NCBI RefSeq assembly: GCF_021917145.1
Contig: NC_061070.1
Span: 12,363,390-12,427,389, forward strand
Direction: 5' to 3'
From: Hypomesus transpacificus
Lineage: Eukaryota; Chordata; Actinopteri; Osmeriformes; Osmeridae
DNA: 64,000 nucleotides
Shown here one piece after another: positions 52,693 through 64,000 of the stretch (position 1 is its first letter; each line of letters begins with the position of its first letter). The position numbers were made by a program, and so were the translations under genes. A model generated the notes under the pieces. It made no database searches, had not been told where the DNA came from, and worked only from the letters and a program-made list of their open reading frames with translations.

Positions 52693-53442
52693 CTGTGTGT
52701 GTGTGAAGGGCGGTGGGGACTTGAGTGCTTGCCACTCTCAGATGTGATTTTAGATGCCTGTATTCCATATTACTTGTCGGAAGTGATGGGGGGGGGGGGG
52801 GGGGAGGGAGGAGTAGGCCAAAGAATAAACATAAAAAGCAACGAAAGAAACACCATCTATTCAGTTTTTTTCTCCAGGTTCGGCACTAACCACTGTCTCC
52901 AAGCACTGAGTTTAAACAATGCAGCTCTATCAGTCATTTCCATAAGAGAGATACTGGCTGGGCGTTTAAACACACACACACAAAGAAAACAACAAGGTAT
53001 GGCTATATCCTGCAGTCCCCACCTCTGTTGTGAAACCGTCTGCAGCGGGGTAGAGCGGGAGTGTAAAGGAACGACCTTTCATTCAGTGACTTCATAGCTC
53101 CGGAGGGCCTTGGAAGTTCTAATCGGTTACTACAGACTGTTTCACGTCACAGCTCACACGGTTAAGAGAGGTAAACAACTCTTTGAACAATGTCAAACTT
53201 GGAGCCAGGACTTACATCCAGACAGACCAGGTAATAGAGCAAGTTCCTGGACAGTGTCAGCACAGAGACTCTAGAAGTCCGGAGGTTCTTTTTCCTGACC
53301 CAGCCAGTCAGATACAGCAGCACAAAGAGGCTCCAGGACTGCATATAGTTACGCTGGTCCAATCATCTTAAGACATCCATAGTGAAAGGTGGAGCGGAGT
53401 CCATCACCACTGGAGATGACAGAAGGGAGTTCCCTTGCTGTG
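47053..53442. other. Gene-poor region between LRRC73 and TJAP1
   Basis: AT-rich DNA with no coding signal. The right part is probably TJAP1 3'UTR; - strand AATAAA candidates occur near 50092, 50365 and 49063. The block 48600-48880 is rich in homeodomain-type TAATTA/ATTA sites and looks like a possible conserved non-coding element. Two long G runs lie at 52655-52691 and 52788-52804. Confidence 0.5.
52655..52691 (+). repeat. Poly-G homopolymer, about 37 nt
   Basis: An unbroken G run ends in a GT repeat. A second G run of about 17 nt follows at 52788-52804. Length in the assembly is uncertain for such runs. Confidence 0.9.
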
Positions 53443-56400
53443 TCAGTCTAGCAGGTTGCCATGCTCCTGGGCTCTGGTCAAGCTGTCCTTGCGGTGGAGG
53501 TGGTGCACCCCCATCCTCTTGGGGCTCTTCAGGGGTCTTCCGGAGGCGTGGGCGTTGGCGGCGAGAGGCAGGGGGTCGGAGTAGTCCTCCAGGCCGGCTG
53601 CGACCCGAGGGGCAAGCACGGGAAAGTCCTGAGGCACGATGTCCCTCTCCTCGGCTGAGCTACCCGCCGAGCGCGTTTCCCCCGCAAACTCTTTCCTCTT
53701 GCTCTCTGCCGGGCTGGCGCCGCCCATGGTGATGGCCGTGTCGCCGCTGGCGTCGTCCTCGTGGTCCAGCGGGTCCAGGGGGTCCAGCGGGTCCAGGGTC
53801 ATCAGCAGCTGCTCGCTCTCCTCCTGGGAGAAGTCGGCTCCATACTGCCCTCTCCTGGTGCGCAGCTCGGCCATGCTGCTGGTGTCCGTGTCCAGGCTGG
53901 ACTCCCGGCTGGCCGTCCAGCTCCGCGTCGACGAGCCCTCCTCGCCATCCGAGTAGGCCCCCCGCATCGCCCCGCGGTCGGACCCTCCGCCGGTGGACGT
54001 GGCGGTCCGGGTCCTCTGGAGGTCCTTGACCGTCTCGCTGCTGAAGGACGTGCGGTTGACCAGCGTGCCCTCGGAGGCGGGCGCCATCTTTTCCACGAAC
54101 ATCCGCTGCCAGTTGGCCATCAGGTCCTCCTCCGAGCTACCCGAGCTGGCGAAGGCGCTGGGAGGCTGCGGGGGACTGCTGAAGGGGCTGGACTGACTGG
54201 AGAGGGGCTCCACCATGTCCGGCTGCGAGGGCGTGGGCCCGCGTTCTCCCCGCTGCCCTCCGCCGCCCCCGGAGGAGGAGGAGGCGCCGGAGCGCCAGCC
54301 GCTGTCGGACACAGCGGGGCTGTTGGGCACGGTGCGCAGGCGCTCCACAGCCTCCTCATCGTTCTGCACCAGGCTGAGGGAGATGGCCTGCCGCGTGGCG
54401 TAGGTGCAGTTGGGCAGCGGGCTGTTTTTAGGGATCTTCACCTTGTCGTCGGACGAGAACTCGATGACCTTGCGCCCCGGGTACAGCGGGTGGGGTGGAG
54501 GAGGGGCAGGGTACGGGTTGAGCTTTTCAAAGGAGGGCGCCGCCCCCTCTTCTCCCGATTGGCCGTCCAGGCTGCTCTGGCTGCGGCACACGCCGTTCTG
54601 CTGGAGGAGGTTCTGGCTGCCGGCGCTGCCGCTCTGGGAGGGGCCTCGGCTGTGGGCGGGGCAGCCGTTCTCCCGCCCCCCTCCTCCTCCTCCTCCCCCG
54701 CCGCCCTCGGCCTGAGGGCCCGTCATGTCCACGTGCACAAACACGTCCTCCGCCACCGGTCTGCCGGCGCTGCTGCTGGACTGGGCCGAGTTCAGCACCA
54801 GGGGCTCGGGCTTCTCCAGGACGCGAGCAATGACCGAGGTGGGCACCACGTCCGCTGGGGTCAGGCTCAGGGAGTCGGGGTCCTGGCTCTGGGCTCCCTG
54901 GGGGCCCGGGCTCCTCTCAGGCAGGTTGCTCTTCATGTGCTTGTTCACCATGTCCTGCAGCTCGTACGGCAGCTAGAGACAGACACACACACACACACAA
55001 AGACAAAGCATGACAGGCTTTCACAGGCCAAGACACTCAAGTCAGTGATGAACTTGAACAGCATGTTACTTAGTAACGACATTAGCTCTCGCCCATCACC
55101 GTCTTCCGTATTCTCCCCGCGAAGAGCGATGACTTTAAAAACGAGCGTCTCGCCTGGCGATGACAAATCTTCTTCGACTCGCTAGGCTTTTTAACAGCGC
55201 GTACATTCACTTAAAAGAGCTCTCTCTGGGAGTGTTGAGATGATCATGTCAGACTCAATAACAACAAACTTCCCCTTAATAACCAAGCAGAGAAGAATTC
55301 CATCATCTCTCTTCATCCCCTCTATGCTGGGGCACTGCGCTCCACTCCAGTGGACAACAAACAGGTTCTTAAAGGGAGTGGGTGTTCTCCCACCGTTATC
55401 AGGTTATTCTAACACCTTTTTCTAATCATCACAGGTTCTCCCTATTCCTAAATTTAGGGCTTCCGTCAGTCTGACTATATGGCTCGAATCACACTATACG
55501 CCTGATTCAACTGATGTTGAGCCTGCACATTTGTTAATGATGTCCATGTAACGGGAGGGTTCAGAGTGTCCCTGGAGCCAGGACCAATAGGTGCCTGTCA
55601 TGGACAGCCCTTCTTCTCTAATAGCCCATGTCACTAACAGATAGAGGCTGCCAGGTCAGACACCCCACTGATAGGAGATGAGAATGGACGAGGAGAGAAG
55701 GGTCCCATCTCCCAGGGCCAGTCTGAAAGAACACTCTCTCCACCTCAATCAGCTGTGTGATGGGGACACTTGTCACCTTGCTACCTTTTCTGTCTGGGGG
55801 CACCGAATGTCATCCTTATCCGGCGCGCGGGAAACACACCACGTTGAGAGAAAGAAGAAGAAGAAAAAAAAAGAGGCTCACCTCCAATGAGATGACAACT
55901 GAAGTATGGCGAGAAAGAAAGAGAAAGGAAGAGAGAGGAAGGGGAAAAATGGCAGGCGTCTAAAAGAGGCCCTTCTCCTGTGTCGCTGCGACATCCCCAT
56001 CGGTTGAGGTCGGGCGGAGGCCAAGCTGATGGGAGAATGTATTGATTTGTGGAAAATGGACAAGAAGCAATCCCACATCCCTTGCTGCCCGATGAAATAA
56101 CGATCTCCTGAACAATTGGCCGCTGACGCTACTACTGCCCTGCTCGGTGCATTGCTGCACGATCAATGCCAGGGCAGCACCCACGGGCGGGAGTGCCAGG
56201 GTGACTCCCGCACTGCCCTCCTGGACAGTATTCAGGCCTTGCGTGGCATACTAGCGACATCTGCCATCCAATTTGCCCGTCACGGAACAACTTAGAGCGC
56301 TAAACTCGTCACATGCTGCCGACAAGCATGACTCGGCTTTCTGCATCCACGACTAAGTACACACACGGCGGGGGGAGAGGGGGGGTTAGTACACACGGCG

Positions 56401-59306
56401 GGGGGGGAGGGGGGGTTAGTACACACGGCGGGGGGGGGGGGGGGGGGTTAGTACCCACACGGCAGGAGGGGGGGGACACCGACAGCACTGCTCCACACGA
56501 CTCTCCCTTGAACATCTCCAGACTGAGCCGGAGTGTCTCTCATTCTTCCCTGATCTGAAGCTTTGTCCTCCTCTGTTCAACACTGACTCAATTGTTGGAC
56601 CCACAGACAATCACAGGAATGCAAATCTACCCCGATCCATTCACAGCCACGGTCACGGTCATTTCCATGCTATTGTGGAAACTGCAGCCTCCGTGCAATT
56701 TCACCCAATTAGCATAAATGTAACAATGAAGGGACAGATGGGCTCAACTGGATATATACTGTACTTGGTATAATGTCCTGGAGACAAAAGCACAGAGCTT
56801 TGTCATAGAACAATCCCATGTGCAGCAGTGGGAATTGGTGCTGGCGGTGCCACTACACTTCAGTGATTAGAGCGTCCTATGGACTGGCTCCAGGGATGGA
56901 AGACTCCTGCTATGCTGGATAATTGCCTTGTGTTTCCCGAGGCAATCTCCAGACTCCATCAAATCTCCCACAGATGGCTCCCGCCTCACAAGATCACCGT
57001 GGCGACATTTGTATACACCAGCGCGTCTCCGGACCCCTTCCCTGCACAGACTCGTCTGGACACCTGCCTGTCCTGCCATGCTGTGTACTTCTACGTGTGT
57101 TCTCCTGTGTGTTTTCCTGCGTGTTCTCCTGTGTGTGTTCTCCTGTGTGTGTTTTCCTGCATGTGTGCCTGATGCACAGCCTCAGCCTCCCTTATCCAGC
57201 CATACTGCCAGCCATTTATTCCCAGGGGGTCTCGTAACCATGGTTATACTTGTATCTCTTTGGTCTGAGCTTTGGTCTGAGTCTGAGGCATGTCTCCTTT
57301 CCTCTCTCTCTCGCTCTGCTCTCTCTCTCTCTCTCTCTCTCTCTGCTGTCTCTCTCTCTGCGCTCTCTCTCTCTGCTGTCTCTCTCTCTCTGCGCTCTCT
57401 CTCTATCTGCTCTCTCTCTCTCTCTGCTGTCTCTCTCTCTGCTGTCTCTCTCTCTCTGCGCTCTCTCTCTCTGCGCTCTCTCTCTATCTGCTCTCTCTCT
57501 ATCTGCTCTCTCTCTCTCTCTCTGCTGTCTCTCTCTCTCTGAGCTCTCTCTCTCTGCGCTCTCTCTCTATCTGCTCTCTCTCTCTCTCTGCTGTCTCTCT
57601 CTCTCTGCGCTCTCTCTCTCTGCGCTCTCTCTCTGCTCTCTTTTTCTTGTTTCTCTCTTCCACAGCCGTTTTCAAGAGGGGAAAATGAAGGTCCATGTCG
57701 CCCAGTGTTTTGATTTTCACAATTGTTTTCCTAATGTCTGGCATTGAACATGCAAACCCACCTTTGTGTCTGAAATTGGGGATCTGCTACAAATTGGGCT
57801 TCTTATTTCTGAGCACACAACAGACATTTTTATATCCACCAAACTCCAGACACTGGTCGGCATCATTTTAGGTCTGCCCGAATTTGTCAAATCTATCGAT
57901 ATCAATACAGTACGTGCAAAAATCGATTACATTTGCGCATGTGAAAAAGCACTTCACTAAGTGACCAAGGTTTAAAATCCCTACAGTAACAAAATGTCCC
58001 TTGAACCCATCTACTAATGGCACACCTAAGCCTTAACCACTTCACTGAGAGCTCAATGAGCAGGTGAACCATGGAACAACAGGGTGAGTGAGGACAAACT
58101 GGTGGTAGATTATCCATTACAACAGAGAAGGCAGGAATGCCGAGTTTCACTAAAGGCACACACAGTCCAGAATGATGGCGGGTGGACTGGGAGATTATTC
58201 AGCTCGGATCAATTATACACCACCACCACCACCCCCCCTAAAAATAGCCTAACTTCCTGTCACTCAGGGCCTTGGCAGCGACAAACTGCAGCGTTGTTGC
58301 CTGTAATAGTCCCCAAGGGACCTGGGCACAGGGGGGTAAGACAAACTTGTCATCTCACACACAAACAAACAGAAGGAGACAGGGGGAGTAGAGCAAGCAC
58401 AGTAGCCATTTGGATGAATGGACTGTCAAGACCCAGTGGTGTTCCAACAAGTTACCCAAAACGGGTCGCTTAGTCCCCATGGGTCTTCTACTGTAAAGGG
58501 TGGACAGACTAGGAGAAAATATGGCCATGGTACCATTGAGACTTATGTAAAAGACGATTTGGTCAGATGGCCAAGGATTAGGACAAGACACCTTGAGAAC
58601 AATGCATGGCCTCCACCAATAACAACATAAACCTTGGTAAACACTCACATTAGGATCTGTTTATTCATCACTCAATAAGAGAATTTGGTAACTGTGTTAT
58701 GACGGGCCTTTTGTAATCTAAAGGGCCCTACAGCATAACTATGTACAGTGTATCCAGACACTAGTTAAGTACTCAAACATTCTGTGATTACACATCTGTT
58801 TATTGCCAGCGCGATGCTTCTTTAAACGTGATGACATAAAGTAATTAACATATGGCACATGGCTCAATGTTTTAATGTTGCCTTAAGGGGGTGGATTACG
58901 AACCTTAATAGATTTAGATAGACAGCATTCAAACAAGCATTTTGAGATTCAATCATTTTACAGGCTTCAAGTTCTTTCAAACTGAGGTAATTGGTTGATT
59001 ACCGGGGGGGGGTCACTGGTTTAAGGCCAGACGGGCATGAAGATTGGCAAGTTGTCAATACCAGGCCCAGAATGGCATAGTCCTTCTGAGGGTTCCATAA
59101 AACATAGTGGCAAATCTGCCACTGTGCATGCACTCATGCACGGACGTCGAGCCTTCCCACCAAGCCTTCCATTCAACCTGCTCTTTTCATCCTCTCTTTC
59201 TATTCTCTTTTTTTCTCGTTTGGCCTAGCTGTCTCTCCGACTCCAGTCGGGAAAGAAAAGCGGAGCGCTCCATGGCCTTTCAAAAAGTCACCCGGACGAC
59301 CGCCCC

Positions 59307-59342
<36 letters not shown>

Positions 59343-60339
59343 TTCTCTCCCCATCGTCCAGGAGTGTCACTGTGGATTGCAAAAAGCATTCAAGCTCCAA
59401 AAGGTGCCACCCTCAGAAGGGAGCCTTATTTTTGATGGGAGCTTCGATATCCATCCCCCCTCTTCAGCAATAGGCAGGAGCAGAGTTATACTTACGTCCG
59501 CAAACTTGTGGTTCCTGAAATGGGATTTATTGCACTTTAGCAGCTGTACAGCCAAATTGCAATCTTGACGGTAGCGTTCCTATGAGAGAAATAGAGAGAG
59601 ATATAGATATATATATATATATATATATATATAAGGAGAGCGATATAGAGAGACATATAAATAGATAAAGATATAGAGAGAGATAGAGAGATAGAGAGAA
59701 CGGAGGGAGGAAGGAAGGAAGGAAGGAAGGCAGGTAGGTAGGTAGGTAGGGGGGGGAAAGAGGGAGAGAAAGGGAAACAGGTGTTAAATAGAAGTGCAAT
59801 CAGACAGAATACTTAGTCACTTGAACAAAAAAGCTACAGGAATATGTAATCAAAAATGACGTCACAAATACTAGGGTTGTCTGTCACCTTTTAATGCACT
59901 TTTTGTCAAAATGACAAAAAGTGAGTTTAGAATATTCATTTAAAACGCTTACCCCAGATAAAAAAACTAACATTGGGAGAACAAAGCAAGTACTCCAACA
60001 TATTCATGTACTCACCTTTAATAACTAACCCTGATTATTAAGTGTAAATCCAGTGCACTTGAAATGAGTAATCTCTCATTTCCCTATAACCTTGTCATCA
60101 TCCTTATAAGTGTTACCTTGGATTCAAACTTGGCACAGGCCACACACATACTTAGACACAGCTGTTCAAATAGTCTACGTAAATTCACTGACTCAAGGGT
60201 CTTAATTTAGACACCCTGGAATTACACCCACATTGAGCTCCTCCAGCTTGTCTATGGTGTTCTTAGCATCCAGGAGTTTATTGGTGAGCTCGACTATTTC
60301 CTGGTCCATGGTCTTCTTGTCCCTCTCCACTTTCCGTAG
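53443..60339 (-). CDS. tjap1: Tight junction-associated protein 1, 3' part
   Basis: TJAP1 (PILT) is a peripheral coiled-coil protein found at tight junctions and the trans-Golgi. Exons in gene order: 60339-60232 (coiled-coil, containing QEIVELTNKLLDAKNTIDKL), 59579-59496 (starts ERYRQDCNLAVQLLKCNKSH) and a large last exon 54972-53443. Junctions are phase 0 with AG acceptors and donors gtgggt and gtaagt. The last exon opens LPYELQDMVNKH and contains VVPTSVIARVLEKPEPLVLN, EDVFVHVDMTG and NSPLPNCTYATRQAISLSLV. It ends RMGVHHLHRKDSLTRAQEHG then NLLD, all as in the human protein. The middle is Ser/Pro/Gly-rich and disordered. N-terminal exons lie beyond the right edge. The last exon is strikingly GC-rich compared with its flanks. 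A TG repeat precedes its acceptor. Confidence 0.95.
56357..56455 (+). repeat. G-rich minisatellite, about 31-bp unit
   Basis: Three copies of gtacacacggcg followed by G runs and ggtta, plus a partial fourth copy (gtacccacacggc). Four or more G tracts per copy make it a strong G-quadruplex candidate. Confidence 0.9.
57296..57652 (+). repeat. CT-rich minisatellite with TGCTGT / TGCGCT interruptions
   Basis: About 350 bp of CT dinucleotides are broken at 20-30 bp steps by tgctgt, tgcgct or atctgct. The period is compound. All three forward frames read Ser/Leu-rich and all reverse frames Glu/Arg-rich, so open frames here are repeat artefacts. Confidence 0.9.
59309..59346. repeat. (CT)n microsatellite
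   Basis: A short CT array lies about 150 bp beyond the donor of TJAP1 exon 59496-59579, inside the intron. Confidence 0.9.
59588..59750. repeat. GATA/AT and GGAA/GTAG simple-repeat cluster
   Basis: Between the two upstream TJAP1 exons lie gata-like units, an (AT)n tract (about 59605-59632), then aagg and gtag tetranucleotide arrays (about 59707-59750). Confidence 0.85.
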
Positions 60340-63300
60340 CTGAAGAGGAGGGCGAGAAAACACAGCATTAGAGATCAGGTCAAGTTCAAACGAAGCCTGG
60401 CTGTTGAACTGAGTGAAATTGAATGAACAAGGCTAAAACATTTAGACAACCAGTCGGCTGAATCTGGAGCAGGGGCTACGTTCAGAGTAGGTTGACCCCC
60501 AGCCTGTGTGATAGTACATTGGCCGGCGGAGGCTAAAGCTCTCCCATGTTTAAGTAAGTGCAGTGGGAGTCATTTCCTCATTGATTGGAGCTAAAGCCCA
60601 TCTCTTCCCTCATCCTCTCTCCCAGCTGACACAGCACAGGGGCTGGGAGCCTGCTGAAGCTACGGCTGGCTATCGGCTGTCCGCTGCGCTCAGCAGTGTG
60701 GTTAGAGAGAAACTAAAACAGTACAAGCGCAGGAAATGTCCTACATGAACCGATCGATAGCGCATTATGAAGTGACAAAGTAGAAGCTCAGAAGTCTCTG
60801 GATCTCAGTCTGCTAAACCCCTCTCGTGATGAGGTTTCTCTTTCTTGCTCCCTCTGGTTCTCTCTCTCTCGTATGCAGTCTTGTTTGAAGATGAAAACAA
60901 ATGCATGTCGTATGTAAGGACCAGGAAATTGAGAATGGTTTGTGAAGCCATTTCTCCACAGGGTTTACCTCAGGTCTTCAGTAGGCTCAGTGAGTTTTAT
61001 TTCAGTAATGGTGGCATCAAGTCCACAAAATATTTACGTGAACCTCTTGCAAAGTTTCAATCGGATGAAAAACCATATCTAAAGACAAGAAAAACAAATG
61101 TTGGTTTCCTCTTGGCTAAAGAACGCTCTCTCTAAGAAAATAATCCCCAAACCTCAGACCTGGTGAAATACCAAACTAATTAAAAGCGCAGGGTAGATCC
61201 AGATGCTGCGGTGTGTGTGTGTGTGTGATAAAATCAGTGAATGAATATTCACTATTCACCACAGACTATCATCTCCCTCAGCTCATGACAGACTCCAGTG
61301 AGACATGTGACAGAAACAGACCTGTACAGATCCCCTGGGCCCCACCAGCCACTAGGGACGGGAATCTGACAGCCTGTCTACACAGCCGCCTTTGCTGAAC
61401 TATGCAAATGATCACTACTACCGCATGTATAGCAACACTTCAAAAAATCCCCTCACTCCTATGAGTTACTAATGGAGCCCATCGTGGCGTTTAAACATGA
61501 AACGTCAGTTTTAACTGAAAACCGCCAGGCAGCGAGAAGCCAGGTGTCAGTGGTCCCAATCGCTCGCCTTGCTTAAACCCTTAACTAGCTTGGCTAGACC
61601 TGTTGTTAGTTTCCTCCAGGATCACAATGACTCTTATTGAGTGACTTGTTGCTCTTGTAGGTTAGTTATAACCAAGTTAAGTCTTGTACTCGCTGTGAAA
61701 TATTTTACTATTGATTGTTCTTCTACAGGTACAGTCCTGCACTTTCTTGTGGTTCATGTTGTTTTAATTTGTAACTGGTATAACTGCATGCTCTTATGGG
61801 TCTTCCCTTTTGGCACTTGTTTAGTTTTTTCACAATGTATGCTTCATGTTTTGGCTGCTTGCAATGTTTGGGACTACCTCGTTGTTGTGATCAGTGACCT
61901 ATGCTCTTTCGTAAAGCTCTCTCTTGGAAGTCGCTTTGGATAAAAGCGTCTGCTAAATGCATAAATGTAAATGTAACTAGCATGGATAGGATTGAAACAA
62001 ATCGAATAATTAAAATCCCCTCTCTCGGAAGCAAGAGAGGGAGAAGAGTAGGGCTGCCTCTCAAGCACCACATCACACTAGGTGAATAGGAGGCATGAGA
62101 GCTGCATCCTGTCTGTGGGGATTTGAAGACAAAATGAAACGAGAAACAGAGAAGAGACAAGAGGAATATAGAAAGAGGAAAAGAGAGAGAAAGAAAGAGG
62201 ACAGAGTGAAAGAGAGCGAAAGACTGAGATCCAGAACGTTCTTCCTCCTTTATTGCTGGCCACATCAATAATGGAGCAATCATCTGGTTCCAGCTTTACT
62301 GGAGAGATGGGTGAGGAGAAGTGAAATGTGCTAGACAAGCGAGAAAAAAAAAAAGAAAGAAAGCTGGATGCCTTCATTTCGATGCCCAGTCACAGCTGAA
62401 CTGCGCAAAGCCAGCACCGTAAAACACCGTTGTTATCCCTGGAGCATTGGCACTGTGCATAACGAGCCAATAGCTGACTAAGAAAACAGACACAGAAGAC
62501 AAACAAACCAGAAGGAAGTGTGGGGCGCCACCTCAACATTGGAGTCTGGAAGTATTTGAGTCACGGGCACGTCTACAGGGACACAACCCACCTGAGTATC
62601 CTCATGCTTACAACCAACCACCACACACATGCACTGAGCTAGCATAGCAAGCAGGACAGAGCTACATTGGAGGTTCTGACTACACATTTAGACAGCTTGC
62701 CGGGACCAAACAGGAGAGGATGAAGAGGCCCCTGATATCAGAGGCTGGGCACGCAGAGCAGGGTAACAACAACAACAGTTAAAAATGCTGTAAAGGGGGA
62801 GGGGGGGGAGGCGGAGAAAGAAGGGAGAGGGAAGAAAAAAAGAAGAATGAGGACGCAACTGCGTAGACCCAAGTTTGACTGATAGCAGCCTGATGATGAT
62901 GAGACAGCCCGTCACGAAGCAGCATGTGTGGGGGAGGGGGTTGGGGGAGGTGGGGGTGGGCGGAGGAGGAGAGGGGTGTGAGAGAAAAGAAAAAGAGATG
63001 GAGAGAAAGAGAGACAAATGGTGAGAGACAACAGTAACAACAACAGCACAATGCAGAACATAACATTTTGAAACATTTATTTGCTGTTCAAACGGACTTT
63101 GTTGGAGCTACCAGACAGCTAGTCGCTACTCTGGCAGGTGCGAGAAACACCCTCAAAAATAGTTTGAAATATTGGTGACATTTCTCTTTGTGTGTGAATG
63201 GGGGGTGGGCTCTTATTTCATTGCATCAAAAACCCCTCTCCCCTGTAGAGAGTGTGGACAGCTGAGCTGCCATCTGCATTTAATATGGGTAACAGCCATT

Positions 63301-64000
63301 TCACAGTTTCTAAAGACGATTTGTAAAATCAATTACTTTCAGCTTCAACACCAATGGAATAGCTTTATTTGAGAGATATGGACGCTTGAACAAAATATTA
63401 AAGGGAGCTCAAACTCGCATTCAAATGTTCTATGACTAGTGCAATGAATAGGGCATCGTGTGAATCGTTTTCTTTCCCAAGGTGACAGGGGACATGGACT
63501 GGTGGACGCTGTCGTTTTATTTAGGAGAATAATCCTTCTGCTAAGTGAGGAGACGACCACATCAGCTAAACCAAGGTACGGGGGAATGGCCCAGCAAAGG
63601 CCACCTGTTCTATCTGGGATTCCCAAACCTCCCAGAGGGAGGTCTCTCTTTAGTCCACCCTGTATACCTACACAGCCTCTAATATCTGGGGCTTTGGCTT
63701 AAGATAAACCTCGTGACATGGAAAAAAGGATTTAACAACATGCATGTTTGTACATGATTTTCATTGTGTACAATAAAATGAAACTATTATGAAAGGTTCT
63801 AGCTGTGGTTGGCTGACGCCTGAGGAAAGGGGAGAGGCTAACTCGTTTTGCCCAATTGTCTGCCACCCCCACAGTTGGCAATGATTGGGGAGGGTTTGAC
63901 TTTGAAGCAGCCACAGCCCCACGCCACAGCCAGCAGCAGTACTGTTTGAGTACTGTTTGCAAAAGCATCTTAAAATTCAGTTAATCTCCATCTTCATGGG
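60340..64000 (-). other. TJAP1 intron running to window edge
   Basis: I found no further TJAP1 exon here. The region has a retroposon 3' tail (61930-61976), GA-rich stretches (62105-62225 and 62795-63030) and unique sequence. Confidence 0.6.
61640..61976 (+). mobile_element. SINE/LINE-derived retroposon with teleost 3' tail
   Basis: The segment ends in gtcgctttggataaaagc, gtctgctaaatg and an aaatgt repeat, a 3' tail shared by many teleost SINEs and their partner LINEs. The 5' limit (about 61640) is uncertain, and no tRNA-like promoter boxes were verified. Confidence 0.5.

Larger units (their letters stand above)
54973..59495 (-). other. TJAP1 intron with minisatellites
   Basis: A 4.5-kb intron holding a G-rich 31-bp tandem repeat (56357-56455) and a CT-rich minisatellite (57296-57652). 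Otherwise non-coding. Confidence 0.7.

Noticed and set aside
53761-55185. 474-codon + strand open frame opposite TJAP1
   Set aside because: It is exactly antisense to the GC-rich TJAP1 last exon and runs into its intron. The composition (Gly/Ala/Arg/Val) is that of a shadow frame, with no domain.

Overview
The window is vertebrate nuclear DNA, most likely from a teleost fish. All recognisable genes are interrupted by GT-AG introns, simple repeats are abundant, and a teleost-type Tc1 transposon is present. I rebuilt exon structures by matching translated segments to remembered vertebrate families and checking splice sites and phase by hand. The species was not identified.

Layout: (1) 274-8324 (+), the 3' half of a quaking gene (QKI, STAR/KH RNA-binding protein). 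It has two shared exons followed by alternative ends encoding QKI-6-like and QKI-5-like tails. (2) 8325-19800, 3'UTR and intergenic DNA with an apparently intact Tc1/mariner element at 11780-13440. (3) 20164-21582 (-), a seven-finger C2H2 zinc-finger protein. (4) 23779-29345 (+), TIMM23, complete in seven coding exons (210 aa). (5) 31921-36165 (-), NCOA4, the ferritinophagy receptor, complete in nine coding exons (618 aa). (6) 39217-41592 (+), YIPF3, complete in nine exons (342 aa). (7) 43459-46728 (+), LRRC73, complete in six exons (308 aa). (8) 46729-53442, gene-poor DNA, probably partly TJAP1 3'UTR. (9) 53443-60339 (-), the 3' part of TJAP1, whose upstream exons lie beyond the right edge.

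The genes do not form one pathway. TIMM23 imports proteins into mitochondria, NCOA4 delivers ferritin to autophagosomes, YIPF3 is a Golgi membrane protein, TJAP1 is a tight-junction/Golgi-associated coiled-coil protein and QKI controls splicing and mRNA stability. From memory, TIMM23/NCOA4 and YIPF3/LRRC73/TJAP1 are neighbours in human as two separate blocks, here joined. POLR1C, which lies between LRRC73 and YIPF3 in human, was not seen.

No novel multi-gene system was found. The most interesting signals are regulatory: quaking-type binding motifs inside the quaking gene; TG-repeat tracts directly before splice acceptors in three unrelated genes; a duplicated acceptor-like segment leading into a phase-compatible alternative QKI tail; an intact DNA transposon; a foldback MITE-like element; an isolated signal-peptide-like exon between TIMM23 and NCOA4; and a possible GC-AG intron in the NCOA4 leader.
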